DNA from: JBCBCP01 sp038530575
GTDB lineage: Bacteria; Pseudomonadota; Alphaproteobacteria; Rhodobacterales; Rhodobacteraceae
NCBI GenBank assembly: GCA_038530575.1
Contig: JBCBCP010000012.1
Span: 1-64,000, forward strand
Direction of reading: 5' to 3'
DNA: 64,000 nt
Numbering within the stretch: the stretch's first letter is position 1; the number at the start of each line of letters is the position of its first letter. Of the stretch, positions 52,858 through 61,847 are shown piece after piece. The translations under genes were made by a program, and so were the position numbers. The notes under the pieces are model-generated. The model was not told the origin of the DNA, ran no database searches, and worked only from the letters and a program-made list of their open reading frames with translations.

Positions 52858-52954
52858 GGGCGCGCTCCCATGTATTCGCGCCCGTTGTATGGAACCGCCC
52901 CGGCCCCTCCCGCATTTAACTGTGACATAGCATAAACAATTAACGGAGCCGTGC

Positions 52955-53683
52955 ATGACCACCCGCTGCCTCAACTGCCCGCTCAAGGGAAAAGACATCT
53001 TTGCGCACAAGACAGAAGAGGATTTTCGCCAGACCGAGCAGTTCAAAAAAGGCGAACTGACGGTCGAAGAAGGCACCACTTTGCTTATGGAAGGCACCAA
53101 TGCGCCACAGCTTTATACGGCGATTGGCGGCATGGGGCTGCGTTACAAGACGCTTCCAAACGGGCGGCGCCAAGTTATCAATTTTGTCTTTCCCGGAGAT
53201 TTCATTGGCTTGCAAGCGGCGGTCATGTCCGAAATGCAGCACACTGTCGTTGCGTCAACTGACATGCGTCTGTGCGTATTTGACCGGTCCGAATTTATGC
53301 GCTTTATCCGCAACCATCCCGAACGCGGATTTGACATTACGTGGCTCGCCGCTGTCGAAGAACACTTCCTCGGTGATGCGCTTGTGACCGTTGGACAGCG
53401 CACAGCGTTGGAGCGCGTGGCATGGGGGCTTTTGCGCCTGCACGAACGCGGAGAGGCCTTGGGCCTGACACAGGGTGGCGTGATGCCGTTGCCCTTCCGG
53501 CAACAGGATTTTGCGGACGCAGTCGGCCTTAGCCTCGTGCACACCAACAAGACCCTGGGCAAACTACGCGAACGCCAAATCGCGACGTGGCGCGACGGTG
53601 GGCTGACGGTGGCCAATCCACAGGCCCTGGCCGACATCGCGGAAATTGAACGCGGCAACGTGCCTAAGCGTCCTTACGTTTGA
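52955..53683 (+). CDS. Crp/Fnr-family transcriptional regulator
   Basis: 242 residues. The cyclic-nucleotide-type sensor domain includes EGTTLLMEGTNAPQLYTAIG and QVINFVFPGDFIGLQAAVMS. The C-terminal HTH is LPFRQQDFADAVGLSLVHTN followed by KTLGKLRERQ. The N-terminus has only two Cys (RCLNCPLKGK), so an Fnr-type 4Fe-4S cluster is unlikely without another ligand. It lies after the stress locus and overlaps the end of the convergent BrkB-family gene by 10 nt. Confidence 0.87.
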   Translation: MTTRCLNCPLKGKDIFAHKTEEDFRQTEQFKKGELTVEEGTTLLMEGTNAPQLYTAIGGMGLRYKTLPNGRRQVINFVFPGDFIGLQAAVMSEMQHTVVASTDMRLCVFDRSEFMRFIRNHPERGFDITWLAAVEEHFLGDALVTVGQRTALERVAWGLLRLHERGEALGLTQGGVMPLPFRQQDFADAVGLSLVHTNKTLGKLRERQIATWRDGGLTVANPQALADIAEIERGNVPKRPYV

Positions 53684-54549
53684 GGCGAAAAAGCATCGTC
53701 GCCTGCAACCGGTCCGCGAAGTGCGGCGTTGAGCGCACCGCCAAGCAGGACCAGCAAGGCAGACAGGAACAACCACATCAACAAGGCGATTACCGCCCCG
53801 ATGGACCCATACACCTCGTTATATTGTGCAAACTGAGCCAGGTAGATGGAAAAGCCGGCCGACGCAGCCGTCCAACCCACAGTCGCTGCAACAGCGCCCG
53901 CCGACAAAAGCGGGCGGTCTCGACCGGTCACGTTAGGCCCGATCCGTAGGATAAGGCAAAATCCGGCCAGCAAGACGCCAATCACCAGCGCCCAGCGCAG
54001 CAGATTAAGCATTGCGACCGTAGCTGGCCCTCCGAGGATAGTCTCAGGCACAAAGGCGATGACAAGCGGCGCGACGACAATCCCCGCAAGCGCGACAAGC
54101 GCAACGCCGATCAGCGCCATCGTCAGCGCCAGTGCGCGCACCGTATGGCCTATCCCACGCCGGTTAGGCACGCCATAAATCGCATTCAGACCCCGCATCA
54201 GCGCTGCAACACTGGCGCGCGCGGTCCAGATCGCGACGGCCAAGGAAAATGCACTCGCCCAGCCCAGCGTCTGACCATCCGCCTGCGTCAGAGCCAGCAC
54301 GCGACTTTGGATCAGGGAATAGACCTCATCCGGAACAAGCGCGCGGAACCGCTCCATCTCTTGCGCGACAAATGCAGGGTCTGACACCAACCCCCACAGC
54401 GCGATGATCGCGGACAGCGCGGGAAAAACGGACAGGATTCCGTAAAATGCGCAGCCCGCCGCAACAAGAAACAGGTTCTTTTCGTCGAGCGCCGTCCATA
54501 TGACGCCCGCGGCGCGGCCCCAGCGGCGCATATGGCGCGTGCCGTTCAT
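53674..54549 (-). CDS. YihY/BrkB-family inner-membrane protein
   Basis: About 291 residues from the ATG at 54549; an ATG at 54531 is a possible alternative, and neither has a strong ribosome-binding site. Six membrane segments are visible, beginning KNLFLVAAGCAFYGILSVFP. IWTARASVAALMRGLNAIYG and GGALNAALRGP near the C-terminus are family marks. Members were once called RNase BN; that function is not accepted now, and the role is unknown. It overlaps the convergent Crp/Fnr gene by 10 nt. Confidence 0.85.
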   Translation of the reverse strand: MNGTRHMRRWGRAAGVIWTALDEKNLFLVAAGCAFYGILSVFPALSAIIALWGLVSDPAFVAQEMERFRALVPDEVYSLIQSRVLALTQADGQTLGWASAFSLAVAIWTARASVAALMRGLNAIYGVPNRRGIGHTVRALALTMALIGVALVALAGIVVAPLVIAFVPETILGGPATVAMLNLLRWALVIGVLLAGFCLILRIGPNVTGRDRPLLSAGAVAATVGWTAASAGFSIYLAQFAQYNEVYGSIGAVIALLMWLFLSALLVLLGGALNAALRGPVAGDDAFSPQT

Positions 54550-54623
54550 TGAAGGGTTCGGAGATAGCCGTTTGACATAGGCGCAACGTACATGCGCGGC
54601 GGTCTTGTGCAAGCGCTGCAAGG

Positions 54624-54677
54624 GCTCAGCAGGCCGCCTTCGGGGGGGTGAGGGAACAGGGAGGCGGCCTGCTGAGC
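54624..54677. repeat. 16-bp perfect inverted repeat
   Basis: GCTCAGCAGGCCGCCT (54624-54639) and AGGCGGCCTGCTGAGC (54662-54677) enclose a 22-nt loop. It lies about 100 nt after the FNT gene stop and before the BrkB gene start on the same strand. No T-run follows on either strand. It may be a Rho-assisted terminator or an element end. Confidence 0.6.
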
Positions 54678-54774
54678 GCGCGACACATTGCGTGGCGCTC
54701 ATGGTTAACAGCCTGAAGCGGATGTGGTTCCCAAAATCTCTGGGAAATTTTCAACATCCGCACAGACTGCAGTT

Positions 54775-55611
54775 TCAATCGCTCAACTCGTCCTTTACCT
54801 GGCCCCACGCCATAAGCGCAAAGACAACCGTTCCGCCCACAATATTGCCCAGCAGAACCGGCACGAAGAAGGTTGAAAAACCCGTCCAAAGGCCCAGATC
54901 GCCGAGCCACACGAGGTACGCCATTTCCACTGATCCGGCGACGACATGGGTAAAGTCGCCCGCGGCGATGAGCCACGTAAACGCAAAGATGATCGCAAAG
55001 GCGTTGGAGGGCGATGCGGGCATCATCCAGACAATCGCGGCGACAAGAATGCCGGCCGGGATGGCGCGGGCAAATCCTTCGACGGGTCCAAACCCGGTCG
55101 CGTGTTCAGACAAAGATACCAGCGCCGGGGTGAGGTCGGATGGAAAAGCTGGTGTAAACGCCATCAAGGCGGCAATCGCAAAGGCCCCGACAACATTCGC
55201 CGCCAGCACGACTGCCCACAGACGGGCAACAGCACCCAGAGCAAACCATGATGGACGCGCCATCAAGGGCAGCACGGTGGTAATCGTGTTTTCGGTAAAA
55301 AGCTGCATCCGGCCAAGGATCACCAGCAAGAAGCCAAAGGTATAACCAATGTTTTCGATTAGATAGGAGGATGGCGCGGACGGCAGATATGTCCGAAAAA
55401 CGGCCTCCGCGATGACCGAAAAGGCAATGACAATGCCCGCCGCGATCCCCGACCAGACCAGCGAACGCAGCGGGCGTTCAAGCTCTTCGGCACCATCCCG
55501 TCGGATCACCTCATAGACCAGCTTGGCCGGTAACTTTCCTGCCCGATGCACGTCGCGGCGCTCGTGCGGGTCGATCTTCTGCGGTGCGGTTTGCTCTGCG
55601 ATGTCCTTCAC
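54775..55611 (-). CDS. Formate/nitrite transporter (FNT)-family protein
   Basis: 278 residues from a GTG at 55611 preceded by AAAAAGGGG; the open frame extends further but overlaps the divergent dioxygenase gene. Six membrane segments match FNT channels. The block YTFGFLLVILGRMQLFTENT ITT-type region is followed by LWAVVLAANVVGAFAIAALM. The N-terminal 60 residues are charged. Members conduct formate, nitrite, hydrosulfide or similar anions. The substrate is unknown. Confidence 0.82.
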   Translation of the reverse strand: MKDIAEQTAPQKIDPHERRDVHRAGKLPAKLVYEVIRRDGAEELERPLRSLVWSGIAAGIVIAFSVIAEAVFRTYLPSAPSSYLIENIGYTFGFLLVILGRMQLFTENTITTVLPLMARPSWFALGAVARLWAVVLAANVVGAFAIAALMAFTPAFPSDLTPALVSLSEHATGFGPVEGFARAIPAGILVAAIVWMMPASPSNAFAIIFAFTWLIAAGDFTHVVAGSVEMAYLVWLGDLGLWTGFSTFFVPVLLGNIVGGTVVFALMAWGQVKDELSD

Positions 55612-55738
55612 GGCCAGCCCCTTTTTGTTCGTGGTCCTGTACGCAACGCAGAACTGGACATGGCGGTTCCTCTGTCCGGGGCGCCGCTTCGGCCTATGTC
55701 TCGCGATGTGCGCCACGCTGATCAGAGGGAGAAGGTCT

Positions 55739-56488
55739 GTGAACATCCACAACCCCGACACGGCGCAGGGGCTTGAGACCTGCGCGCCAGACCCATGTAT
55801 GGCTGCGCGTGCGGCCTCCACGCACGGCGCTGTTCTGTTGAAGGGCGGGCTGTCCGGGCCTTCCGCGCTCATCGATTTTCTATCGGTTCTCGGGCCACTG
55901 ATGTTCACGAATGGCGAAACGCCGGTACCCGATCATCCCGACCTGAACATTGTCACGAACCAAGGGCGGAAAACGCCGCCGCGCAGTGTCTTTCACTCCG
56001 ACACTACATACGTCGCGCGCCCGCCCTCCTATTCCGCGCTGATCGCGATGGAGGTTCCGGCGCAGGGCGGTGCGACACTGTTCACAGATCAATACGCCGC
56101 GTGGGAGGCATTGCCGCTCGACCTGCGCGGCGTTTTGGTGGGGGCATCGGTGCTACACGTCCCGACAGACGTGCCCGAGACGGACGCCGTCTGGCACCCG
56201 CTGGTGCGCCGCAACCCGGTGACAGGCCGCGCGGCTCTTTTTCTGACTGCGCTGGCGCGCTGCCGCAAATTGGTGCTTGCGGACGGGACCGATCGCACAG
56301 ATCTGGTTGGCGGGCTTTATACCCACTCCCAGACGTTCGATGTCCCGCGCAGGCACCGCTGGTCACCGGGCGATGTTGTGATTTGGGACAATCGCTGCAC
56401 CCTGCACGCCGCCGACCATTCCTCGGTGGTAGGCACCCGTACGCTCTACCGCGGCATGGTACAGGGCGAGATGCCTGAACGAGCCTAA
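55739..56488 (+). CDS. TauD/TfdA-family Fe(II)/2-oxoglutarate dioxygenase
   Basis: 249 residues from a GTG at 55739 after GAGGGAGAAGG. The iron facial triad appears as SVFHSDTTYVARPPSYSAL (HxD) and the distal His in CTLHAADHSSV; the 2-oxoglutarate Arg is in TRTLYRGMVQGEMP. Family members hydroxylate small molecules such as taurine or phenoxyacetates. The 4-nt convergent overlap with the ABM gene leaves no spacer. The substrate is not evident. Confidence 0.85.
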   Translation: MNIHNPDTAQGLETCAPDPCMAARAASTHGAVLLKGGLSGPSALIDFLSVLGPLMFTNGETPVPDHPDLNIVTNQGRKTPPRSVFHSDTTYVARPPSYSALIAMEVPAQGGATLFTDQYAAWEALPLDLRGVLVGASVLHVPTDVPETDAVWHPLVRRNPVTGRAALFLTALARCRKLVLADGTDRTDLVGGLYTHSQTFDVPRRHRWSPGDVVIWDNRCTLHAADHSSVVGTRTLYRGMVQGEMPERA

Positions 56489-56796
56489 AGCGTCTGGATC
56501 ACGTCAAAGCCCTCGAAAACGGGCGGGCCTTGGTAAAGTTCAGCGTGCGCGCCAACATCCTTGTGCGCCGCGCGAAAGGCCTCTGAGCGGGTCCACGCCC
56601 GAAACGCAGCCTCCGACGCCCAGGTTGAGGAGGAGATATAGAGCCGTGTGCCATCTGCCGCCGTTGTCCCTTTGAGCATGTGAAATGCCTCAAAGCCCTC
56701 AAGGTCATCCAACTGGCTATTGCGCTCAAGCCAAAGCGCCTCGAAAGCCTGCTCTTGGCCTGCTGCCACGGCAAATCGGTTCATCGCAACGTACAT
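56485..56796 (-). CDS. Antibiotic biosynthesis monooxygenase (ABM)-domain protein
   Basis: 103 residues forming one ferredoxin-like ABM domain: MYVAMNRFAVAAGQEQAFEA, LDDLEGFEAFHMLKGT and WASEAAFRAWTRSEAFRAAH. Such small dimers include HmoA/IsdG-type heme-degrading enzymes and quinol monooxygenases. The spacing of RSEAFRAAH is close to heme-binding members, but no firm call is possible. It is probably transcribed apart from acnB, whose end is 51 nt away on the same strand. Confidence 0.8.
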   Translation of the reverse strand: MYVAMNRFAVAAGQEQAFEALWLERNSQLDDLEGFEAFHMLKGTTAADGTRLYISSSTWASEAAFRAWTRSEAFRAAHKDVGAHAELYQGPPVFEGFDVIQTL

Positions 56797-56847
56797 GGGG
56801 GCGCCTCCGGTCTCGAATGCGCCCCCAGTATCAGCCTTGATCGCGGA

Positions 56848-59637
56848 TCAGAAGTGCAGCGATGCACTCTGGCCCGGACGCGCCATAGGCGGCGCAAACT
56901 TGGTCAGGTCAATGCCCTTCACGGCGGCCTTGTACTCGCTCAGCGTGGGCGTGCGGCCCAGGATTGCCGACAGCACAACGACAGGGGTGGAGCCCAGAAG
57001 CGACTCGCCCGGCTTGTCCGCGCTGTCCTCGACCACCCGGCCCTTGAAGAGTCGTGTGGAGGTCGCCAGCACCGTGTCGCCCTTGGCCGCCTTTTCCTGG
57101 TTGCCCATGCACAGGTTACAGCCAGGCCGTTCGAGGTAGAGGATGTTTTCGTACTCCGTCCGGGCCTTCTGCTTGGGCGCGGTGTCGTCAAACTCGAAGC
57201 CCGCGTATTTCGACAGGATCTCCCAGTCGCCTTCCTCTTTCAGCTCATCGATGATGTTGTAGGTCGGCGCGGCCACGACCAGCGGGGCCTTGAATTCGAC
57301 CTTGCCGGCCTCGGCCTCGAGGTTGCGGAGCATCTGCGCCACGATCTTCACATCGCCCTTGTGCACCATGCACGAGCCGACAAAGCCCAGATCGACCTTC
57401 TTTTCAGCCGCATAGTAGCTGATGGGCCGGATGGTGTCGTGGGTGTAGCGCTTTGACACATCGGGGTTGGTCACGTCCGGGTCCGCGATCATCGGCTCCT
57501 GGATCGCATCGAGGTCGACAACCACTTCGGCGGCGTATTTGGCATTGGCATCCGGGCGCAGCGCGGGCTTTGTCCCCGACCGGATCTGCGCGATGCGTGC
57601 CTCGGCAATGTCGATGAGGCCCTGCAGCATGCCCGCCTCGTTCTCCATGCCTTTGTCGATCATGATCTTGATCCGGCTGGCCGCGATCTCGAGGCTGCCA
57701 ATCAGCGTCTCGTCGTCCGAGATGCAGATCGATGCCTTCGCCTTCATCTCCGCCGTCCAGTCCGTGAAGGTAAAGGCCTGATCGGCCATGAGCGTCCCGA
57801 TATGCACCTCGATCACCCGGCCCTGGAACACGTTGTCCCCGTGCTGGGCCAGCATCTGCGCCTGCGTGGCGTGCACCACGTCGCGGAAATCCATGTGGTC
57901 GGCCATCTCGCCGGTGAAGGTCACTTTGACCGAATCCGGGATCGGCATCGTGGCCTCCCCCGTGGCCAGCGCCAGCGCGACCGTGCCGCTGTCCGCGCCA
58001 AAGGCAATGCCCTTGGACATGCGCGTATGGCTGTCGCCGCCGATGATGATCGACCAGTCATCGACCGTGATGTCGTTGAGCACCTTGTGGATCACGTCCG
58101 TCATGGAATGGTACACGCCTTTGGGGTCGCGCGCGGTGACCAGGCCAAAATCGGACATGAACTGCATCAGCTTCGGCGTGTTCGCCGCCGCTTTCGCGTC
58201 CCAGACTGACGCCGTGTGACAGCCCGACTGGTAGGCGCCATCCACTGCAGGGGACAGGACGGTCGCCGCCATCGCCTCAAGCTCTTGCGCGGTCATCGGG
58301 CCGGTGGTGTCCTGGCTGCCGACGATGTTCACCTTCACCCGCACGTCGCTGCCTGCGTGCAGTACTTTGCCCGGCTCAACGCCGCGCGCGTTGGTGTTAA
58401 AGATCTTCTCGACCGCCGTCAGGCCCTGATCCGGAACGCTGATCTCTCGGCTGGGGGCAAAGGCGCTGACCAGCGGCACGCCCAGCGCTTCACAGGCAAA
58501 TGTCTGCAGCTTCTTGCCGAAGACGATCGCATAGGAGCCGCCCGCCCGCATGAATTCCATCTTCTGCGGGGTAAAGGAGCCTTCCATGTCGACCAGCTCC
58601 TCGCCGGAAGCGCTGTAAAGCTTCTTGGCCTTGGTGTTGATCTTCAGCACGGTGCCGGTTTCCACCGAATAGCGCTGCTCAAGCACCTCGTTGCCTGCGT
58701 TGTCGATGATCGGCTTGCCGTCCTCGCCCAGCTTTTTCACCCAGTTTTTCAGGTCGACCCCGATACCGCCCGTCACACCAACGGTGGTCAGAAAGATCGG
58801 CGAGATACCGTTGGTCCCCGCCACCACGGGCGCGATATTCACGAACGGCACATAGGGGGAGGCCTGCTTGCCCGTCCACAGGGCCACGTTGTTCACGCCC
58901 GACATGCGGGACGAGCCAACGCCCATCGTGCCCTTCTCCGCGATCAGCATGACGCGCGCGTTCGGGTGCTTGAGTTTCAGCGCCTCGATCTCGGCCTGCG
59001 CCTCTTCGGAGATCAGGCATTTGCCGTGCAACTCGCGGTCAGCGCGGCTGTGCGCCTGGTTGCCTGGGCTCAGCAGGTCGGTGGAAATGTCTCCCTCTGC
59101 GGCGATGTAGGTGACAACCTCGATCTCTTCATCGACCTCGGGCAGCTTGGTGAAGAACTCTGCCTTCGCGTAGCTTTCCACGACGTCCCGGGCCACAGCG
59201 TTGCCCGAGTCCATCGCGGCCTTCAGCCGGTCCGTGTCGGCCTCGTAGAGGAACACCTGCGTCTTCAACACCTCGCCCGCCTGCGCAGCAATCGCGGCAT
59301 CCTCGCCCAGCGCCAGGTCGAGCAGAACGGCAACCGACGGTCCGCCTTTCATGTGCGACAGCAGCTCGAACGCGAAATCGGGCGTGATTTCGGGCACGGA
59401 GGCATCGCCCAGGATGATCTTCTTCAGGAATTGCGCCTTCACCCCGGCGGCCGAGGTCGTCCCGGGCAGCGTGTTGTAGATAAAGAAATTCAGCGCGCCG
59501 TCCCGGTGCGGGCTGGACGCATCCTCGATCAGCGCGATGATCTCGGCTGTGAGGTCGCCCGCGTCGATTGGCTTGGGGCTCAGGCCCTCGCCTTTGCGCG
59601 TTTCGATTTCTTCAAGATAGGCTTGATAAAGGCTCAT
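56848..59637 (-). CDS. acnB: Aconitate hydratase B (bifunctional aconitase/2-methylisocitrate dehydratase)
   Basis: 929 residues from the ATG at 59637 (MSLYQAYLEEIETRKGEGLS), preceded by CGGAG. The N-terminal HEAT-like domain characteristic of AcnB is followed by the swivel and catalytic domains. The Fe-S ligands are in DLGFVGSCMVHKGDVK and RPGCNLCMGNQEKA. GDSHTRMSKGIAFGADSG contributes to the active site. The enzyme interconverts citrate and isocitrate in the TCA cycle. The gene diverges from ggt across a 209-nt region. Confidence 0.95.
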   Translation of the reverse strand: MSLYQAYLEEIETRKGEGLSPKPIDAGDLTAEIIALIEDASSPHRDGALNFFIYNTLPGTTSAAGVKAQFLKKIILGDASVPEITPDFAFELLSHMKGGPSVAVLLDLALGEDAAIAAQAGEVLKTQVFLYEADTDRLKAAMDSGNAVARDVVESYAKAEFFTKLPEVDEEIEVVTYIAAEGDISTDLLSPGNQAHSRADRELHGKCLISEEAQAEIEALKLKHPNARVMLIAEKGTMGVGSSRMSGVNNVALWTGKQASPYVPFVNIAPVVAGTNGISPIFLTTVGVTGGIGVDLKNWVKKLGEDGKPIIDNAGNEVLEQRYSVETGTVLKINTKAKKLYSASGEELVDMEGSFTPQKMEFMRAGGSYAIVFGKKLQTFACEALGVPLVSAFAPSREISVPDQGLTAVEKIFNTNARGVEPGKVLHAGSDVRVKVNIVGSQDTTGPMTAQELEAMAATVLSPAVDGAYQSGCHTASVWDAKAAANTPKLMQFMSDFGLVTARDPKGVYHSMTDVIHKVLNDITVDDWSIIIGGDSHTRMSKGIAFGADSGTVALALATGEATMPIPDSVKVTFTGEMADHMDFRDVVHATQAQMLAQHGDNVFQGRVIEVHIGTLMADQAFTFTDWTAEMKAKASICISDDETLIGSLEIAASRIKIMIDKGMENEAGMLQGLIDIAEARIAQIRSGTKPALRPDANAKYAAEVVVDLDAIQEPMIADPDVTNPDVSKRYTHDTIRPISYYAAEKKVDLGFVGSCMVHKGDVKIVAQMLRNLEAEAGKVEFKAPLVVAAPTYNIIDELKEEGDWEILSKYAGFEFDDTAPKQKARTEYENILYLERPGCNLCMGNQEKAAKGDTVLATSTRLFKGRVVEDSADKPGESLLGSTPVVVLSAILGRTPTLSEYKAAVKGIDLTKFAPPMARPGQSASLHF

Positions 59638-59703
59638 GGCTGGCTCCGGAAAAGTGGCATGGCGCGCGGCAAGGAGCGCTGAGTCGGCCCCGTTGATCGC
59701 AAT

Positions 59704-59721
59704 TGTATGCCGTCGTATACA
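59704..59721. promoter_or_regulatory. Imperfect palindrome TGTATGC-cgtc-GTATACA between acnB and ggt
   Basis: The 7-bp arms match at six of seven positions, within the 209-nt divergent region. It resembles GntR-type operators (TGTATAC half-sites). It may control either gene. Very tentative. Confidence 0.3.
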
Positions 59722-59846
59722 GAGCGCAGGGAGCGTGCAAGCCCGCCCGCTATGACATGTTGACACATGCAAGGCGCGCGCCGCCACATTTGCCGCGGGT
59801 ACCGCCGCGCTCTAGCCTCTGGAGTAGCAACCCCCGGAGCTTCCGA

Positions 59847-61430
59847 ATGAAACCCACGTACCCCAGCCGCCGTTCGCCTGTCTATGCGGCCAATATGGTC
59901 GCCACCTCCCAGCCGCTTGCGGCCCAGGCTGGACTTTCTATGCTCGCCCGCGGCGGCAACGCGGTCGACGCGGCGCTCGCCACCGCTATAGCCCTGACGG
60001 TGGTAGAGCCCACGGGCAACGGGATCGGCTCCGACGCCTTTGCCATCATCTGGGACGGCACCCAGCTTCACGGGCTCAACGCCTCTGGCGCGTCTCCCGC
60101 GGGCTGGACGCCCGACCGCTTCGCGCCGTACGACGAAATGCCGTGGCGCGGCTGGGATACCGTCACTGTGCCCGGCGCGGTCTCTGCCTGGGCCGCTTGC
60201 TCGGAACGCTTTGGCGCTTTGCCTTTTGCCGACCTCTTCGCGCCTGCAATCCGCTATGCCAGTGCGGGCTTCGCCGTCGCCCCCATCATCGCCCACCTCT
60301 GGGGCCGAGCAGGGATGGAGTTGTCGGTGCAACCCGGTTTTGCAGACACGTTCCTGCCCAGCGGCGCAGCCCCGGGGGCTGGCGCATTGTTCCAAAGCCC
60401 TGGCCACGCCCGCACCCTGCAAGCCATTGCGGAAACCCACGGCAAAGCCTTCTACGAGGGCGAGATTGCCGAGGAGATCGCCGCTTTCGCCGCCCAGCAC
60501 GGCGCGGCTCTAAGCCTCGATGACCTCGCCAGTCATCGTCCCGAGTGGTGCGGCACGATCTCGAAAGGGTGGGACGGGCTGGACCTGCATGAAATCCCGC
60601 CCAACGGTCAGGGCATCGCCGCTCTCATGGCCCTTGGCATCCTCGCCCAAACCCCGGTGCGCGACATGGGCCCCGATGATCCCCGCGCCCTGCACCTGCA
60701 AATAGAGGCGACAAAACTCGCCCTGCGCGACGCCGAAACATACGTGACCGATCCCGCCAACATGGCGCCCGTCACGGCAGAACACCTCCTGGATGACGCT
60801 TACCTCAAATCCCGCGCAGCCCTGATCGACGAAGATCGCGCCACCGACTTCGGTGCAGGCGCGCCCACCGCAGGCGGCACCGTCTACCTGACAGCGGCAG
60901 ATGCCAGCGGCATGATGGTCTCCTTCATTCAGTCTAACTACGCGGGCTTCGGCTCGGGCGTGGTCGTCCCCGGCACCGGCGTCGCATTGCAGAACCGCGG
61001 CGCGGCGTTTTCGCTTGATCCTGCGCATGTGAACGCCGTCGGCCCGCGCAAACGCCCTTTTCACACCATCATCCCCGGCTTCGCGATGCGCGGCGGCGCA
61101 CCGCTCATGAGTTTTGGCGTCATGGGCGGGCCGATGCAGGCGCAAGGCCACCTGCAAATGCTTCTGCGTACGCAGCTTTGGGGGCAAGACCCGCAAACCG
61201 CCTGCGACGCGCCGCGCTGGCGAGTGACAAACGGGCTTGGTGTTGCGGTCGAGGCGTCGGTACCCGCCGACACTGTCTCTTGGCTGGCGGACCGCGGGCA
61301 TCAGATCACCCGAGAGGCGCCGGACAACGCGTTCGGATTTGGCGGCGCGCAGATTATCGAGCGACTGGACAACGGGCTTTATGTCGGCGGGTCGGACCCG
61401 CGCAAGGACGGGTGCGTGGTGGGTTTTTAA
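59847..61430 (+). CDS. Gamma-glutamyltransferase-family protein (YwrD type)
   Basis: 527 residues from the ATG at 59847 with CCCGGAGC upstream. Blocks QAGLSMLARGGNAVDAALAT, VEPTGNGIGSDAFAIIWDG and the nucleophile region AGGTVYLTAADASGMMVSFI are followed by MQAQGHLQMLLR. The Thr in GGTVYLT would be the autocatalytic nucleophile. No signal peptide is visible, so it may act in the cytoplasm on glutathione or gamma-glutamyl compounds. It stands alone, divergent from acnB. Confidence 0.88.
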   Translation: MKPTYPSRRSPVYAANMVATSQPLAAQAGLSMLARGGNAVDAALATAIALTVVEPTGNGIGSDAFAIIWDGTQLHGLNASGASPAGWTPDRFAPYDEMPWRGWDTVTVPGAVSAWAACSERFGALPFADLFAPAIRYASAGFAVAPIIAHLWGRAGMELSVQPGFADTFLPSGAAPGAGALFQSPGHARTLQAIAETHGKAFYEGEIAEEIAAFAAQHGAALSLDDLASHRPEWCGTISKGWDGLDLHEIPPNGQGIAALMALGILAQTPVRDMGPDDPRALHLQIEATKLALRDAETYVTDPANMAPVTAEHLLDDAYLKSRAALIDEDRATDFGAGAPTAGGTVYLTAADASGMMVSFIQSNYAGFGSGVVVPGTGVALQNRGAAFSLDPAHVNAVGPRKRPFHTIIPGFAMRGGAPLMSFGVMGGPMQAQGHLQMLLRTQLWGQDPQTACDAPRWRVTNGLGVAVEASVPADTVSWLADRGHQITREAPDNAFGFGGAQIIERLDNGLYVGGSDPRKDGCVVGF

Positions 61431-61636
61431 GGAGGAGGGGTACTAACCCAATCCCGCTCCGCGGATCAAAACGCTGAATTCGATCCCCCGGGTCTAATTC
61501 TCTGCCACGCAAACCGGATTTTGATTGGGTTTGACCTTCGCTAACAAACCGCTGGATGCTCTCATCGCCCCATTGGAGCGACTGCCGCATAAAAAAATAG
61601 TACGAAAGCGTCGGCATCTTCCTCCGGAAGAGCCAG

Positions 61637-61723
61637 TGGTGCGGCCGAGAAGACTCGAACTTCCACGGGTGTTACCCCACAGCGACCTCAACGCTGCGCG
61701 TCTACCAATTCCGCCACGGCCGC
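61637..61723 (-). tRNA. tRNA-Leu (anticodon GAG)
   Basis: 87 nt on the minus strand with CCA encoded. The acceptor is GCGGCCG, the D-arm contains GGAATTGGTAGACGC, and the anticodon loop TTGAGGT gives GAG. A long variable arm (GTGGGGTAACACCC) marks class II leucine tRNA. The 206-bp gap between ggt and this tRNA holds nothing I recognise. Confidence 0.95.
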
Positions 61724-61847
61724 ACGCTAAGGTGCAGGCGCTATAGACCGCGGCAAGAGGGATGTGAAGCCGGAAAATGCGTCACCTGATGGGATCGCGT
61801 AAAACGTGCTACGCTCGGCCCACCCTGATGCGAAAAGGCCAAAGCCA

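Noticed and set aside
52886..52911. GGAAC followed by GCAT at EcfG-like spacing upstream of the Crp/Fnr gene
   Set aside because: The -10 element does not match CGTT and the region is a C-rich run, so the similarity is probably chance.
58216..59682. 488-codon open frame on the plus strand across acnB
   Set aside because: It lies wholly inside the well-supported acnB gene on the other strand and has composition typical of a shadow frame.
61431..61636. Possible mobile-element remnant between ggt and tRNA-Leu
   Set aside because: No transposase or integrase motif could be read in any frame, so no feature is claimed.
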